Positions 44,496-52,221 of a stretch of 64,000 nucleotides of DNA are shown here, piece by piece. The position numbers were made by a program, and so were the translations under genes. A model generated the notes under the pieces. That model did not search any database and was not told the DNA's origin. It was given only the letters and a program-made list of their open reading frames with translations. Within the stretch, counting starts at the first letter, position 1. Each line of letters opens with the position of its first letter. Origin of the DNA: Hymenobacter sediminicola (GTDB lineage: Bacteria > Bacteroidota > Bacteroidia > Cytophagales > Hymenobacteraceae); NCBI RefSeq assembly GCF_014250515.1, contig NZ_CP060202.1, forward strand, positions 3,283,001 to 3,347,000, written 5' to 3'.

Positions 44496-45263
44496 ATGTA
44501 TTTACCGCGTTTAGCTACGGCGGCACTGGTGCTTTACGGCGCCGCAGCCTGCTCCGAAGGTCCGGCCCGTCGTCCGGCTTCTGCTTCCGAAACGGCTCAG
44601 CCCGATACCGCCGCCGTGCGCAAAGTAGCGCAGGAGTATCGGGTACACTACAATACGCCCGTTGCCCTAGACAGCACCGACTTCTACTATCAGCCGATTT
44701 CGGTAGTGACACAGGATGAATCCAGCCGCAGCCGAATTCTATCCAGCAGTTCTTATGGCAGCGACTACGAGGGCAACACAGGCATAGAAGGTACCTGCTA
44801 CAACGTGTTATTCTTCCAGAAATCGACGCGCCAGGAGCAGGCGTTGTTACCGCACGGGCGCTTTGTCATCACGGAAGTTGATGCCGAGAAAAAGCCCGAT
44901 GTCCGCTGGCCTTACCTGTTCTACACCATCGTCAAGGCTGATACCAACGCCGATGGCGACCAGGATGGGGAAGATGCCAGCGCCTTGTTCGTGTCTGAGC
45001 GCAGCGGCCGGCAGCTTCGGCAGCTCACCCCTGATGGCACGCGCCTGGAAAGTCGTTTGCTGCTACCCAAAACTAGCCTGCTGCTGGCCGAGGTACGCCC
45101 CGATGTCAATCGGGACGGCAAATTCACGCACGCCGATGGTACCTACTGGCTCCGCTTCGACTTGGCCAACCTTGCGGCGGCACCCGTGCGCCAGCCGGCT
45201 CCGGCACTGGCCAATGCGCTGCACCAGCAGATGCTGCTGCGCCAAAGCAAACGCCACAACTAA
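44496..45263 (+). CDS. Lipoprotein with two EF-hand-like calcium loops
   Basis: The 255-residue product has a signal ending AAAC at Cys19 (lipoprotein). Two loops match the 12-residue EF-hand pattern D-x-N-x-D-G: DTNADGDQDGED near residues 150-161 and DVNRDGKFTHAD near 209-220. These resemble dockerin/EF-hand loops and may bind calcium. The region between is LFVSERSGRQLRQLTPDG. I know no named family. It is followed by a strong terminator. Confidence 0.7.
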   Translation: MYLPRLATAALVLYGAAACSEGPARRPASASETAQPDTAAVRKVAQEYRVHYNTPVALDSTDFYYQPISVVTQDESSRSRILSSSSYGSDYEGNTGIEGTCYNVLFFQKSTRQEQALLPHGRFVITEVDAEKKPDVRWPYLFYTIVKADTNADGDQDGEDASALFVSERSGRQLRQLTPDGTRLESRLLLPKTSLLLAEVRPDVNRDGKFTHADGTYWLRFDLANLAAAPVRQPAPALANALHQQMLLRQSKRHN

Positions 45264-45275
45264 CCTCAAACACAC

Positions 45276-45313
45276 AAAAAAAGCCCCGCCGGAATGTTCC
45301 GGCGGGGCTTTTT
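45276..45313. terminator. Bidirectional terminator
   Basis: AAAAAAAGCCCCGCCGGA and TCCGGCGGGGCTTTTTG form a stem around ATGT. It separates the lipoprotein gene from the convergent YceI gene. Confidence 0.88.
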
Positions 45314-45356
45314 GCTGAATGAGATTCATCCATTCACCATTCAGCGGCAGGCTGAA

Positions 45357-46004
45357 TTACTGCTTGGCTACTACGTTGAAGCTCAGCGTGAATTCATCCA
45401 TGATGGCTTTGTCGCCGATGCTTTCGAAGAACGACTTGGAGCCGTACTTGATGTCGAACTTGGTACGGTCGATGGTAGCAGTACCGCTGGCCGAGGCCAG
45501 ACCGCCTTTCACACCCGTTTTGGCCGGGAACGTGATAGACTGCGTGATGCCTTTGATGGTCAGGTCGCCGGTGATGTTGGCGTTGTTGCCAGCAGCATCA
45601 GCCTTTTTCAGCGTGGCAACTTTCGTGATTTTGAAGGTTGCAGTCGGGTTTTTGTCGATGCTGAAGAAGTCTTCGGAACGCAGGTGGCCTACCAGTTTGC
45701 CGTTGGTGTCAGCATCCTTGATGTCGGTTACTTTCAGCGTGTTCATGTCTACCACGAACGTGCCGCCTACGATCTGATTGCCGCGCACCAATACGCTGCC
45801 GTCTTTGAACTGGACGTTGCCGTCGTGCTGGCCGGTTACTTTTTTCCCAACCCAGCCCAGGGTGCTCAGTTGCGGCTGCACCTTATAGGTTTTGTCGGCG
45901 GCTTTCAGCGAGCTGGCAGCTTTGGCAGCAGCAGGATTGCCGGCGTAAACAGGAGCAGCGAGCAGCGAAACAGCCAGCAGAGCGGGAACAAGGATCTTTT
46001 TCAT
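45357..46004 (-). CDS. YceI-family secreted lipid-binding protein
   Basis: The 215-residue protein starts with a signal peptide (MKKILVPALLAVSLLAAPVYAG). The mature part is a YceI-type beta-barrel: TYKVQPQLSTLGWVGKKVTG, SVLVRGNQIVGGTFVVDMNTL, HLRSEDFFSIDKNPTATFKI and ITGDLTIKGITQSITFP. YceI proteins bind polyprenyl or amphipathic lipids in the periplasm. It is 48 bp downstream of the MarR gene on the same strand, so that regulator probably controls it. Confidence 0.9.
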   Translation of the reverse strand: MKKILVPALLAVSLLAAPVYAGNPAAAKAASSLKAADKTYKVQPQLSTLGWVGKKVTGQHDGNVQFKDGSVLVRGNQIVGGTFVVDMNTLKVTDIKDADTNGKLVGHLRSEDFFSIDKNPTATFKITKVATLKKADAAGNNANITGDLTIKGITQSITFPAKTGVKGGLASASGTATIDRTKFDIKYGSKSFFESIGDKAIMDEFTLSFNVVAKQ

Positions 46005-46052
46005 GGGTATGTAAGAAGTGAAATGAGTGTGCAGGTGAAAAGCTGAAAACCG

Positions 46053-46511
46053 TCAGCCGCGGATTTTATCGAGCAGGACGCTGAGTTGCGCCGCTTCTTC
46101 TTCAGTCAGGTGTTGCAGGCCAGTCGGGTTCTGCTCCATGGCTATATCCATCTGGCTCAGCAGAGTTAGACCGGCCTCCGTAATGCGGATGTCCACGGCG
46201 CGGCGGTTGCTGGGGCACACTTTGCGCGTCACCAGTGCCTTGCTCTCCAGCTTATCCACGATGCGGGAAGCATTGCTGGTTTTGTCCAGCATCCGCTCAA
46301 TAAGCAGGTTCACGGTAGCCGGCTTGGGGTGCTGGCCACGTAGAATGCGCAGGATGTTGAATTGCGGCAACGTAACACCAAAGGGTTTGAATGCCGCCGC
46401 CTGCCGCTGTTCCAGCCAGCCAGCCGTGTACAGCATATTGATGTAGGCTTTCTGGTAAACGTCGCGGAAAGTAGGCTGCTTGATTTCGTCCTCAATTTTC
46501 ATAACCTGCAT
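46053..46511 (-). CDS. MarR-family transcriptional regulator
   Basis: This 152-residue winged-helix repressor has the family core: LPQFNILRILRGQHPKPATV, LIERMLDKTSNASRIVDKLESKALV (the DNA-recognition helix) and RVCPSNRRAVDIRITEAGLTLL (the wing). MarR proteins bind palindromes as dimers and release on binding a phenolic or lipid-like ligand. It stands directly upstream of yceI. A TATGTACATA palindrome lies 28-38 bp upstream of its start, so it probably represses its own operon. The inducer is unknown. Confidence 0.9.
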   Translation of the reverse strand: MQVMKIEDEIKQPTFRDVYQKAYINMLYTAGWLEQRQAAAFKPFGVTLPQFNILRILRGQHPKPATVNLLIERMLDKTSNASRIVDKLESKALVTRKVCPSNRRAVDIRITEAGLTLLSQMDIAMEQNPTGLQHLTEEEAAQLSVLLDKIRG

Positions 46512-46539
46512 GAGCTACTGCGGTAATGTGCTGCAAATA

Positions 46540-46549
46540 TATGTACATA
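46540..46549. promoter_or_regulatory. Palindrome, likely MarR operator
   Basis: TATGTACATA is a perfect 10-bp palindrome inside the AT-rich stretch AATATATGTACATACATTTA, the upstream region of the marR-yceI operon. MarR-type repressors bind palindromes of this kind; direct proof is lacking. Confidence 0.5.
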
Positions 46550-46669
46550 CATTTAATGTCGCAACACAGTTCCGCAAATTTATTTTTTCTCTTTTACCAA
46601 AAGCTGCGTGACAGCCATTTATCTCCGATGTCCGTAAGATGAGCCTCTCACTCTTTTCTGCTGTTTCCT

Positions 46670-47254
46670 ATGAAAACCCTACCTATAGTACTGTTCCCTT
46701 TGCTGTTGGCTGCAGCAGCTCCACTCAGTGCATCTGCCCAGACCAAAACCGCGCCGAACCCTACCGGACGAGTAGCCGCCAATGCCACCGACCAGTATGT
46801 CATGCAAAAAGGCGAAGTGGTGTTGCGTCAGAACGGCCGTATGGTACCACTCTCCAAGAACGTGGTGCTTTCCAACGGGACAAAGGTTAACTATAAAAGC
46901 GGAATAGTTGAATTTCCGACTGGCAAGAAAACGACTCTGCGCGAAGGCGACTATGTAACTATTGGGGGCGACGTGGTGTTTGCCACGCCCGGCAGTGCCG
47001 CCGCCGCCCGCGGCGACAACTCTGTACCGGCCGATGCCAAGTTTGATCAGTATGTGGACCGGGGAACAACTCCTACTTCCACCACAACCACTGTCATCAG
47101 CTCGCAGCCCAATGACCTGACCACGCTGCTGAGCCGCAAGATTCAGCTCCTGAACGAAAAAATCAACCTGATGACGCCTAACCCCGCCAACCAAGCCGCC
47201 ATCGACAACCTGAACCAGCAAATCCAGAGCCTGGATGCGCAGATAAACCGCTAG
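46670..47254 (+). CDS. Secreted DUF6799-type protein
   Basis: The 194-residue protein has a signal peptide (LLLAAAAPLSASAQ). Residues about 40-100 repeat the DUF6799 pattern: DQYVMQKGEVVLRQNGRMVP, NVVLSNGTKVNYKSG and KKTTLREGDYVTIGGDVV. The C-terminal third has Thr/Ser-rich and coiled-coil-like parts (LLSRKIQLLNEKINLM). The function is unknown. It is divergent from marR and its stop codon interlocks with the convergent epimerase stop (four shared bases). Confidence 0.75.
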   Translation: MKTLPIVLFPLLLAAAAPLSASAQTKTAPNPTGRVAANATDQYVMQKGEVVLRQNGRMVPLSKNVVLSNGTKVNYKSGIVEFPTGKKTTLREGDYVTIGGDVVFATPGSAAAARGDNSVPADAKFDQYVDRGTTPTSTTTTVISSQPNDLTTLLSRKIQLLNEKINLMTPNPANQAAIDNLNQQIQSLDAQINR

Positions 47255-48288
47255 CCCAAGAGTTCTAGTACGGGAGCCGGCGCAGCATACAGCTCGCCGG
47301 CTTTTTCGTGCACCAGCCCAAACGGCTCGTCGCGCACAATCAGCAGCCCGTCCAAGTCGCAGATCTGGGCCAGCCCGCTCACCTGCAGCGCCGACCAGAT
47401 GCCCAGTGACGTTTCGACCATGCAGCCTATCATGGTTTGCAGGCCATGGGCTTGGGTTTCGCGCAAAATGCGCAGACCGTTGCGGTAGCCGCCGGCTTTC
47501 ATCAGTTTCATATTCACGCCGTGAAACTGCTGAGCAATGTCGCCGAAATCAGCCTGGTCCGTCACCGATTCATCGGCGAAAAGCAGCCATGGTGTGCGGG
47601 AGTGCAGGTAGCGGTAAGCTTCGGTGTGGGCGGCAGGCAGCGGCTGCTCCAGCAGGCGCACCTGCAGGCCGGGTAGTGCAACCGTGCGCTCCACAAACTG
47701 CAAGAGTTCATCCGGATCCTGCCACGCCTCGTTGCCGTCAATGATGAGTGGCCGGCCGGGCAACATTTTCGTGACTTCGCGCAGCAGGTCGTAGCCGGCT
47801 TCTTTGTTCACCTTTATTTTAAGCAGGGCGAAGCGCGCCATGTCCTGCTCGCGCAGAAACGCTGCTACCTCTCCGGGTGGCATAATGGGCAGCGTGAAGG
47901 CGGTGGGCACCTTAGTGGCCGGCTCCGGCGCGCCCAGCCATTGCCACACCGGCTGCCTGGCTTGCGCCGCCTCGTAATGCACCCACGCCGACTCCAGCGC
48001 AAACCGCAATGCATGGGCGGGCTGCTGGGCTTCCAGAAACTCCTGCAGTTCGGCTTCTGTCCGAATATAATTCAGTCCGGCCTGTTGCAACGTCTCAAAC
48101 TCCGCCTGCAGGGCTTGTGGGCTTTCGCCGTAGCGGACGTTGGGTGCGGCCTCGCCAAAGCCTACCGCGCCGGCCTTGTCGCCGCGGACCTGCACTAGCA
48201 GGTTGGTTTTGGCAGTGGAGGCGTTGCGGGAGATTTTCCAGGTGAAGCGGAGCGGGAGTTCGAGCGTAGATAGGGTCCAGGTGGGCAT
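47251..48288 (-). CDS. Enolase-superfamily dipeptide epimerase (L-Ala-D/L-Glu type)
   Basis: This 345-residue member of the muconate-lactonizing subgroup has the catalytic Lys pair K157-I-K159, metal ligands D184 (IIDGNEAW), E214 (LLEQPL) and D239 (FADESV), and K261-LMK-AGG. These match L-Ala-D/L-Glu epimerases, which recycle peptidoglycan dipeptides, though other substrates exist in this subgroup. I chose the ATG at 48288 over a TTG at 48312. It is divergent from the symporter gene across about 100 bp. The other half of the pair, an Asp-ligase, is not nearby. Confidence 0.85.
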   Translation of the reverse strand: MPTWTLSTLELPLRFTWKISRNASTAKTNLLVQVRGDKAGAVGFGEAAPNVRYGESPQALQAEFETLQQAGLNYIRTEAELQEFLEAQQPAHALRFALESAWVHYEAAQARQPVWQWLGAPEPATKVPTAFTLPIMPPGEVAAFLREQDMARFALLKIKVNKEAGYDLLREVTKMLPGRPLIIDGNEAWQDPDELLQFVERTVALPGLQVRLLEQPLPAAHTEAYRYLHSRTPWLLFADESVTDQADFGDIAQQFHGVNMKLMKAGGYRNGLRILRETQAHGLQTMIGCMVETSLGIWSALQVSGLAQICDLDGLLIVRDEPFGLVHEKAGELYAAPAPVLELLG

Positions 48289-48343
48289 GAGAGGCACAAA
48301 AACGGGTGGCAAGCCAAAAAACGGACAACGAAACCCAAAAACC

Positions 48344-48351
48344 TATCTTTG
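48344..48351 (+). promoter_or_regulatory. Promoter -7 box TATCTTTG before the symporter gene
   Basis: TATCTTTG matches the Bacteroidota -7 consensus exactly and lies 39 bp before the ATG at 48391. No TTG is at the normal -33 spacing. Confidence 0.45.
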
Positions 48352-48390
48352 CTGGTATTCCCCCATTTCTTTTCCCCCTTGCTGCCGCGC

Positions 48391-49812
48391 ATGAAGTTTT
48401 CGCGACTCGTTCCTGTTGTTTTGTTGCTGGCCGTAGTGGCTGTGCTGCTTACCGTTCTGGCTGCCTATGGTGTTGGCGGTATCAGCCCCGCTGTAGCGCA
48501 GGCTGCCCGCTGGGTTTTCCTGGCTGCTTTCGTGGCCTACGCCGTTCAGCGCCGCTCCCTTACCTTCTGGATTGTGGTGAGCATGTTCGTCGGAGCTGAA
48601 ATCGGCAACGATTATCCAGCCTTTGCCATCAACCTCAAAGTTCTCAGCGACGCCTTCCTGCGCCTCGTGAAGACCATTATTGCGCCGCTCGTCTTCGGGA
48701 CGCTGGTGGTGGGCATTGCCGGCCACGCCAACCTTAAGCAGGTCGGTAAGATGGGCCTGAAGGCCTTAGTCTACTTCGAAATTGTCACCACGTTTGCCCT
48801 GTTTATCGGGCTGGCGGCCATCAACCTGACTAAAGCCGGTGTGGGCATCAGCCAGAAAGGTGTGGATGCTAATGCCGAGAAGCTGCAGGCCGTGGAGCAA
48901 AGCACTTCCGACATCATCCTGCACATCTTCCCCGAAAACATTGCCAAATCCATTGCCGAAGGGCAAGTGCTGCAGGTAGTGGTATTTGCCATCATTTTCG
49001 CTATTGGTTTGGCCATGGTGCATCAGAAGCATCGCCGCCCGATGCTGGAGTGGGCCGAAAGTTTGTCGGAGGTGATGTTCAAGTTCACCAACGTGGTGAT
49101 GTTCTTCGCGCCGCTGGGCGTGGGCGGCGCCTTGGCCTATACGGTCGGCAAAATGGGCTTTGCACCGCTCTTGAACGCATTCCAATTGCTGCTGACACTC
49201 TATGCAGCACTACTCGTGTTCCTGCTGGTAGTGCTGCTGCCTATTGCCTTTATTGCCCGCATTCCGGTTAAGCGCTTCATTCAGGCCATTGCGGAGCCGG
49301 TGAGCATTGCCTTCGCCACTACTTCTTCGGAAGCCGCGCTGCCCCGGGCCATGGAAGCTATGGAAAGCATTGGGGTGCCGCGCCGGGTGGTGGCCTTCGT
49401 GATGCCGACGGGCTACTCCTTCAACCTCGATGGCACCACGCTCTACCTGTCACTAGCCGCCGTATTTGTAGCGCAAGCCGCGGGCATCGACTTGTCATTG
49501 GGGCAGCAGCTGATTATGGTGTTTACCCTGATGCTGACGTCGAAAGGCGTGGCCGGCGTGCCGCGCGCTTCGCTCGTGATTCTGCTGGCTACGGTGGCTT
49601 CGTTCAATCTGCCGGCTTGGCCGGTATTCATCATCCTCGGCATTGATGCGCTGATGGACATGGCCCGTACCGCCGTCAACGTTATCGGCAACTGCCTGGC
49701 TACGGCGGTGGTGGCCCGTTGGGAAGGCGAGTTCATCGACAACTACGTGGCCCCCGACCCGGTGCAAGAACTGGCAGAAGCCGACAGTACGCTGGCACAG
49801 CACACGCACTAG
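48391..49812 (+). CDS. Dicarboxylate/amino acid:cation symporter (DAACS family)
   Basis: This 473-residue sodium- or proton-coupled transporter of glutamate, aspartate or C4-dicarboxylates has about eight membrane helices plus re-entrant hairpins. Diagnostic segments are TTSSEAALPRAM (the HP1 loop), MPTGYSFNLDGTTLY (TM7, the cation-site NMDGT-like motif) and VNVIGNCLATAVVARWEG. I chose the ATG at 48391 over a TTG at 48349, because a promoter box lies upstream of it. The substrate preference cannot be decided. Confidence 0.9.
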   Translation: MKFSRLVPVVLLLAVVAVLLTVLAAYGVGGISPAVAQAARWVFLAAFVAYAVQRRSLTFWIVVSMFVGAEIGNDYPAFAINLKVLSDAFLRLVKTIIAPLVFGTLVVGIAGHANLKQVGKMGLKALVYFEIVTTFALFIGLAAINLTKAGVGISQKGVDANAEKLQAVEQSTSDIILHIFPENIAKSIAEGQVLQVVVFAIIFAIGLAMVHQKHRRPMLEWAESLSEVMFKFTNVVMFFAPLGVGGALAYTVGKMGFAPLLNAFQLLLTLYAALLVFLLVVLLPIAFIARIPVKRFIQAIAEPVSIAFATTSSEAALPRAMEAMESIGVPRRVVAFVMPTGYSFNLDGTTLYLSLAAVFVAQAAGIDLSLGQQLIMVFTLMLTSKGVAGVPRASLVILLATVASFNLPAWPVFIILGIDALMDMARTAVNVIGNCLATAVVARWEGEFIDNYVAPDPVQELAEADSTLAQHTH

Positions 49813-49841
49813 TTCCTCAGCAGCAAAACAGTACATCTAGC

Positions 49842-49874
49842 AAGCCTCTCTCCCTCACCGGAGAGAGGCTTTTT
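49842..49874. terminator. Terminator after the symporter gene
   Basis: AAGCCTCTCTC pairs with GAGAGAGGCTTTTT around a short loop. The next 100 bp are strikingly AT-rich, the likely promoter of the following lipoprotein gene. Confidence 0.8.
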
Positions 49875-50006
49875 GCTTCTGGCAATAAATACATTCATTA
49901 TATCATATATTTTCAGATATTATTTATATTAGCAGTGCAATTTTCATTGAACTACATCCTCTACATTCGGGGTTCCTAGCACACAGTCCCGTAAGCAGCC
50001 AGCCTA

Positions 50007-50651
50007 ATGCACAAGATGTTCCGCTTCTCAGTCCTGTTCTTGTTGTCCTTTGCTTTATTAGCAGGGTGCAAATCCGCTGACCGTATCATGTTCCAGACGC
50101 CCAGTCAGCGGTTGAGCAGCCAGTTGCCGCCCCTGGAAATCGAGGTAGACAATGGTGCGCTGGCACAGACGGAAGGTGCCTTACCGGAAGACCCGTTGCG
50201 CGTGTTTCGGCAGGAAGTGAGCCAGAACCTGATTGAGCCGACCGACAGTGCTCGTTTCGGCTATGCCAAACTGCTGGTGACGCAGGCCGAAGTGAAGCGC
50301 ACTGGCAAGTTTTTCCAAGGCCTGCAGATGCTGACGATGATGGTGCCTAGCCTGCTGGGCCTCCCGGTTGAGTACTACCGCACCAATCTGAAAGCAGAAG
50401 TGCAGATTCTTAACGCCCGCAGCGAGGTAATTGGCAGCTATGTAGGCACCGGTAACTCCAAAGTGCGCGTGGCTATGTACCACGGCTATTCGCAGGCCAA
50501 TGCGCCCCGCCTCGCCGACGTGCAGGCCCTGCGCCTAGCCCTCGACCAGATTCGGCCCCAGCTAGAAGCAAATGCAGACACACTGCGCCAGCAGCTACTG
50601 GCAGCTGGCCCCATGGAAGCCACTGCCGCCGGCACAGGCAGCGGGCAGTAG
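50007..50651 (+). CDS. Lipoprotein, unknown
   Basis: The 214-residue product has an LLAGC lipobox (lipidation at Cys21 counted from MHKMFRF). The mature part alternates strands and helices: DPLRVFRQEVSQNLIEP, YAKLLVTQAEVKRTGKFFQG and RTNLKAEVQILNARSEVIGS, ending in a flexible AAGTGSGQ tail. I know no family. It sits between an AT-rich promoter-like stretch and a terminator, so it is likely monocistronic. Confidence 0.72.
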   Translation: MHKMFRFSVLFLLSFALLAGCKSADRIMFQTPSQRLSSQLPPLEIEVDNGALAQTEGALPEDPLRVFRQEVSQNLIEPTDSARFGYAKLLVTQAEVKRTGKFFQGLQMLTMMVPSLLGLPVEYYRTNLKAEVQILNARSEVIGSYVGTGNSKVRVAMYHGYSQANAPRLADVQALRLALDQIRPQLEANADTLRQQLLAAGPMEATAAGTGSGQ

Positions 50652-50674
50652 CGCCCTGCATCTATGTTCTCATA

Positions 50675-50712
50675 CAAAGCTCCTTTCCAATGCACCGGAA
50701 AGGAGCTTTTTG
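50675..50712. terminator. Terminator after the lipoprotein gene
   Basis: AAAGCTCCTTTCC pairs with GGAAAGGAGCTTTTTG around AATGCACC. Confidence 0.85.
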
Positions 50713-50795
50713 TTTCAGTAGGTTTTCGGGTTGTGGGCTGCGCAACCTTTGCGGCAGTTGTTGCTACTTTGCCATGTCACTCATTTTGCTTTCCC

Positions 50796-52196
50796 ATGAA
50801 ACACTCCTTGCAGCGCCTGTTGCTGGCCACTTGCCTGCTGGCGCCTCCGCTGGCGCAGGCACAGAATCCCGCTGGCCCTTCTGCGCCGGAAGCTCCGGCG
50901 GCTCGGCCAGTGGCTCCGGCCCCAGCCTTCCCCTACCCCATTCAGCAAAAGCAGCTTGCCAACGGCCTGAACGTGGTGACCGTACCCTTCGACTCGCCGG
51001 GCTTGGCTTCGTTCTTTCTGGTAGTGCGCGCCGGCTCGCGCGACGAAGTGGAGCCCGGCCACACTGGTTTTGCTCACTTCTTTGAGCACGTGATGTTTCG
51101 GGGCACCGATAAGTACTCGAAAGAGAAGTACAACGACGTGCTCAAAAGCATCGGGGCCTCGGCCAACGCCAATACGTCCCTGGACCGCACCGTGTACCAC
51201 ATGACCGGCAACGCGACCATGCTGGAGAAAATGTTTGAGGTGGAAGCCGACCGATTTCAGTACCTGAAATATCCGGAGCACGAGTTTAAGGCCGAAGCAG
51301 GTGCCGTGAAGGGCGAATACACCAAAAACTCGGCCTCGCTCTACACCCAGCTCAACGAGAAAGTAGCCGACGCCGCCTTCGACAAGCATACCTACGAGCA
51401 CACCACGATGGGCTTCTTCAAGGACGTCGTGGATATGCCTAACCAATACCAATACTCGCTCACGTTCTTCGACCGATTCTACCGCCCCGAGTACACCACG
51501 CTGTTGGTAGTAGGTGACGTGAAAGCGGAAGAAGTGAACAAGCTGGCCGACAAATACTTTGCTTCCTGGAAGCGTGGCAGCTACAAACCGGCCATTCAGC
51601 CGGAGCCCGCCCAGACGGCCCCGCGCTATGTGCACATTCAGAACGCCAACTTCCCGCCGATGGTGAGCCTGAGCTACAAGGGCCCGGCTTTCTCCGACCA
51701 GAGCAAAGACCTGCCTGCGCTGGACGTGCTGACAACCATGCTCTTTGCCGAAAACTCGCCGCTTTATCAGCAGCTGGTAGTGAAGGAGCAGAAAGTGCGC
51801 TTCGTGGGTGGCTCACCCAACATGACGCGTGACCCTTACCTGACCAGCATCCGGGCCTCAGTAGTGAAAGCCGAGGACATGCCCTACGTGAAGGAGCAGA
51901 TTACGAAGGCGCTGGAAGACCTCAAATCCAAGCCGATTGACGCCAAGCGCCTCGCCGACACTAAATCGGCGCTGAAATACGGCTTCCTGATGAGCCTCGA
52001 CGCTCCCGACCAGATTGCCAATTCGCTGGCGGAGTTTATCTGGCTGACCGGCAACCCGGAAAGCCTGAACCGCTACTACGCGCTGTATGACCAAGTGACG
52101 CCCGCCGACATCCAGGCTGTGGCCAAAAAGTATTTCGTGCCCGAAGGCCTCACGGTGGGCACCATCGGGCCGGGCGCTACGGGCGGCGTGCAGTAA
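50796..52196 (+). CDS. M16 zinc peptidase, catalytic subunit
   Basis: This 466-residue protein has a signal peptide (LLATCLLAPPLAQAQN) and an inverted zinc site H94-F-F-E97-H98 with a downstream Glu174 (in VKGEYTKN), so it keeps full M16 catalysis. M16 peptidases cut short peptides in a clamshell chamber. I chose the ATG at 50796 (MKHSLQRLLL), which carries the signal, over the longer frame from 50664. It is 25 bp before a second M16 gene that lacks the site. Together they resemble bacterial alpha/beta heterodimers. Confidence 0.92.
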   Translation: MKHSLQRLLLATCLLAPPLAQAQNPAGPSAPEAPAARPVAPAPAFPYPIQQKQLANGLNVVTVPFDSPGLASFFLVVRAGSRDEVEPGHTGFAHFFEHVMFRGTDKYSKEKYNDVLKSIGASANANTSLDRTVYHMTGNATMLEKMFEVEADRFQYLKYPEHEFKAEAGAVKGEYTKNSASLYTQLNEKVADAAFDKHTYEHTTMGFFKDVVDMPNQYQYSLTFFDRFYRPEYTTLLVVGDVKAEEVNKLADKYFASWKRGSYKPAIQPEPAQTAPRYVHIQNANFPPMVSLSYKGPAFSDQSKDLPALDVLTTMLFAENSPLYQQLVVKEQKVRFVGGSPNMTRDPYLTSIRASVVKAEDMPYVKEQITKALEDLKSKPIDAKRLADTKSALKYGFLMSLDAPDQIANSLAEFIWLTGNPESLNRYYALYDQVTPADIQAVAKKYFVPEGLTVGTIGPGATGGVQ

Positions 52197-52221
52197 TCCC
52201 TCTCTTCTGATTTCTCTTCTA

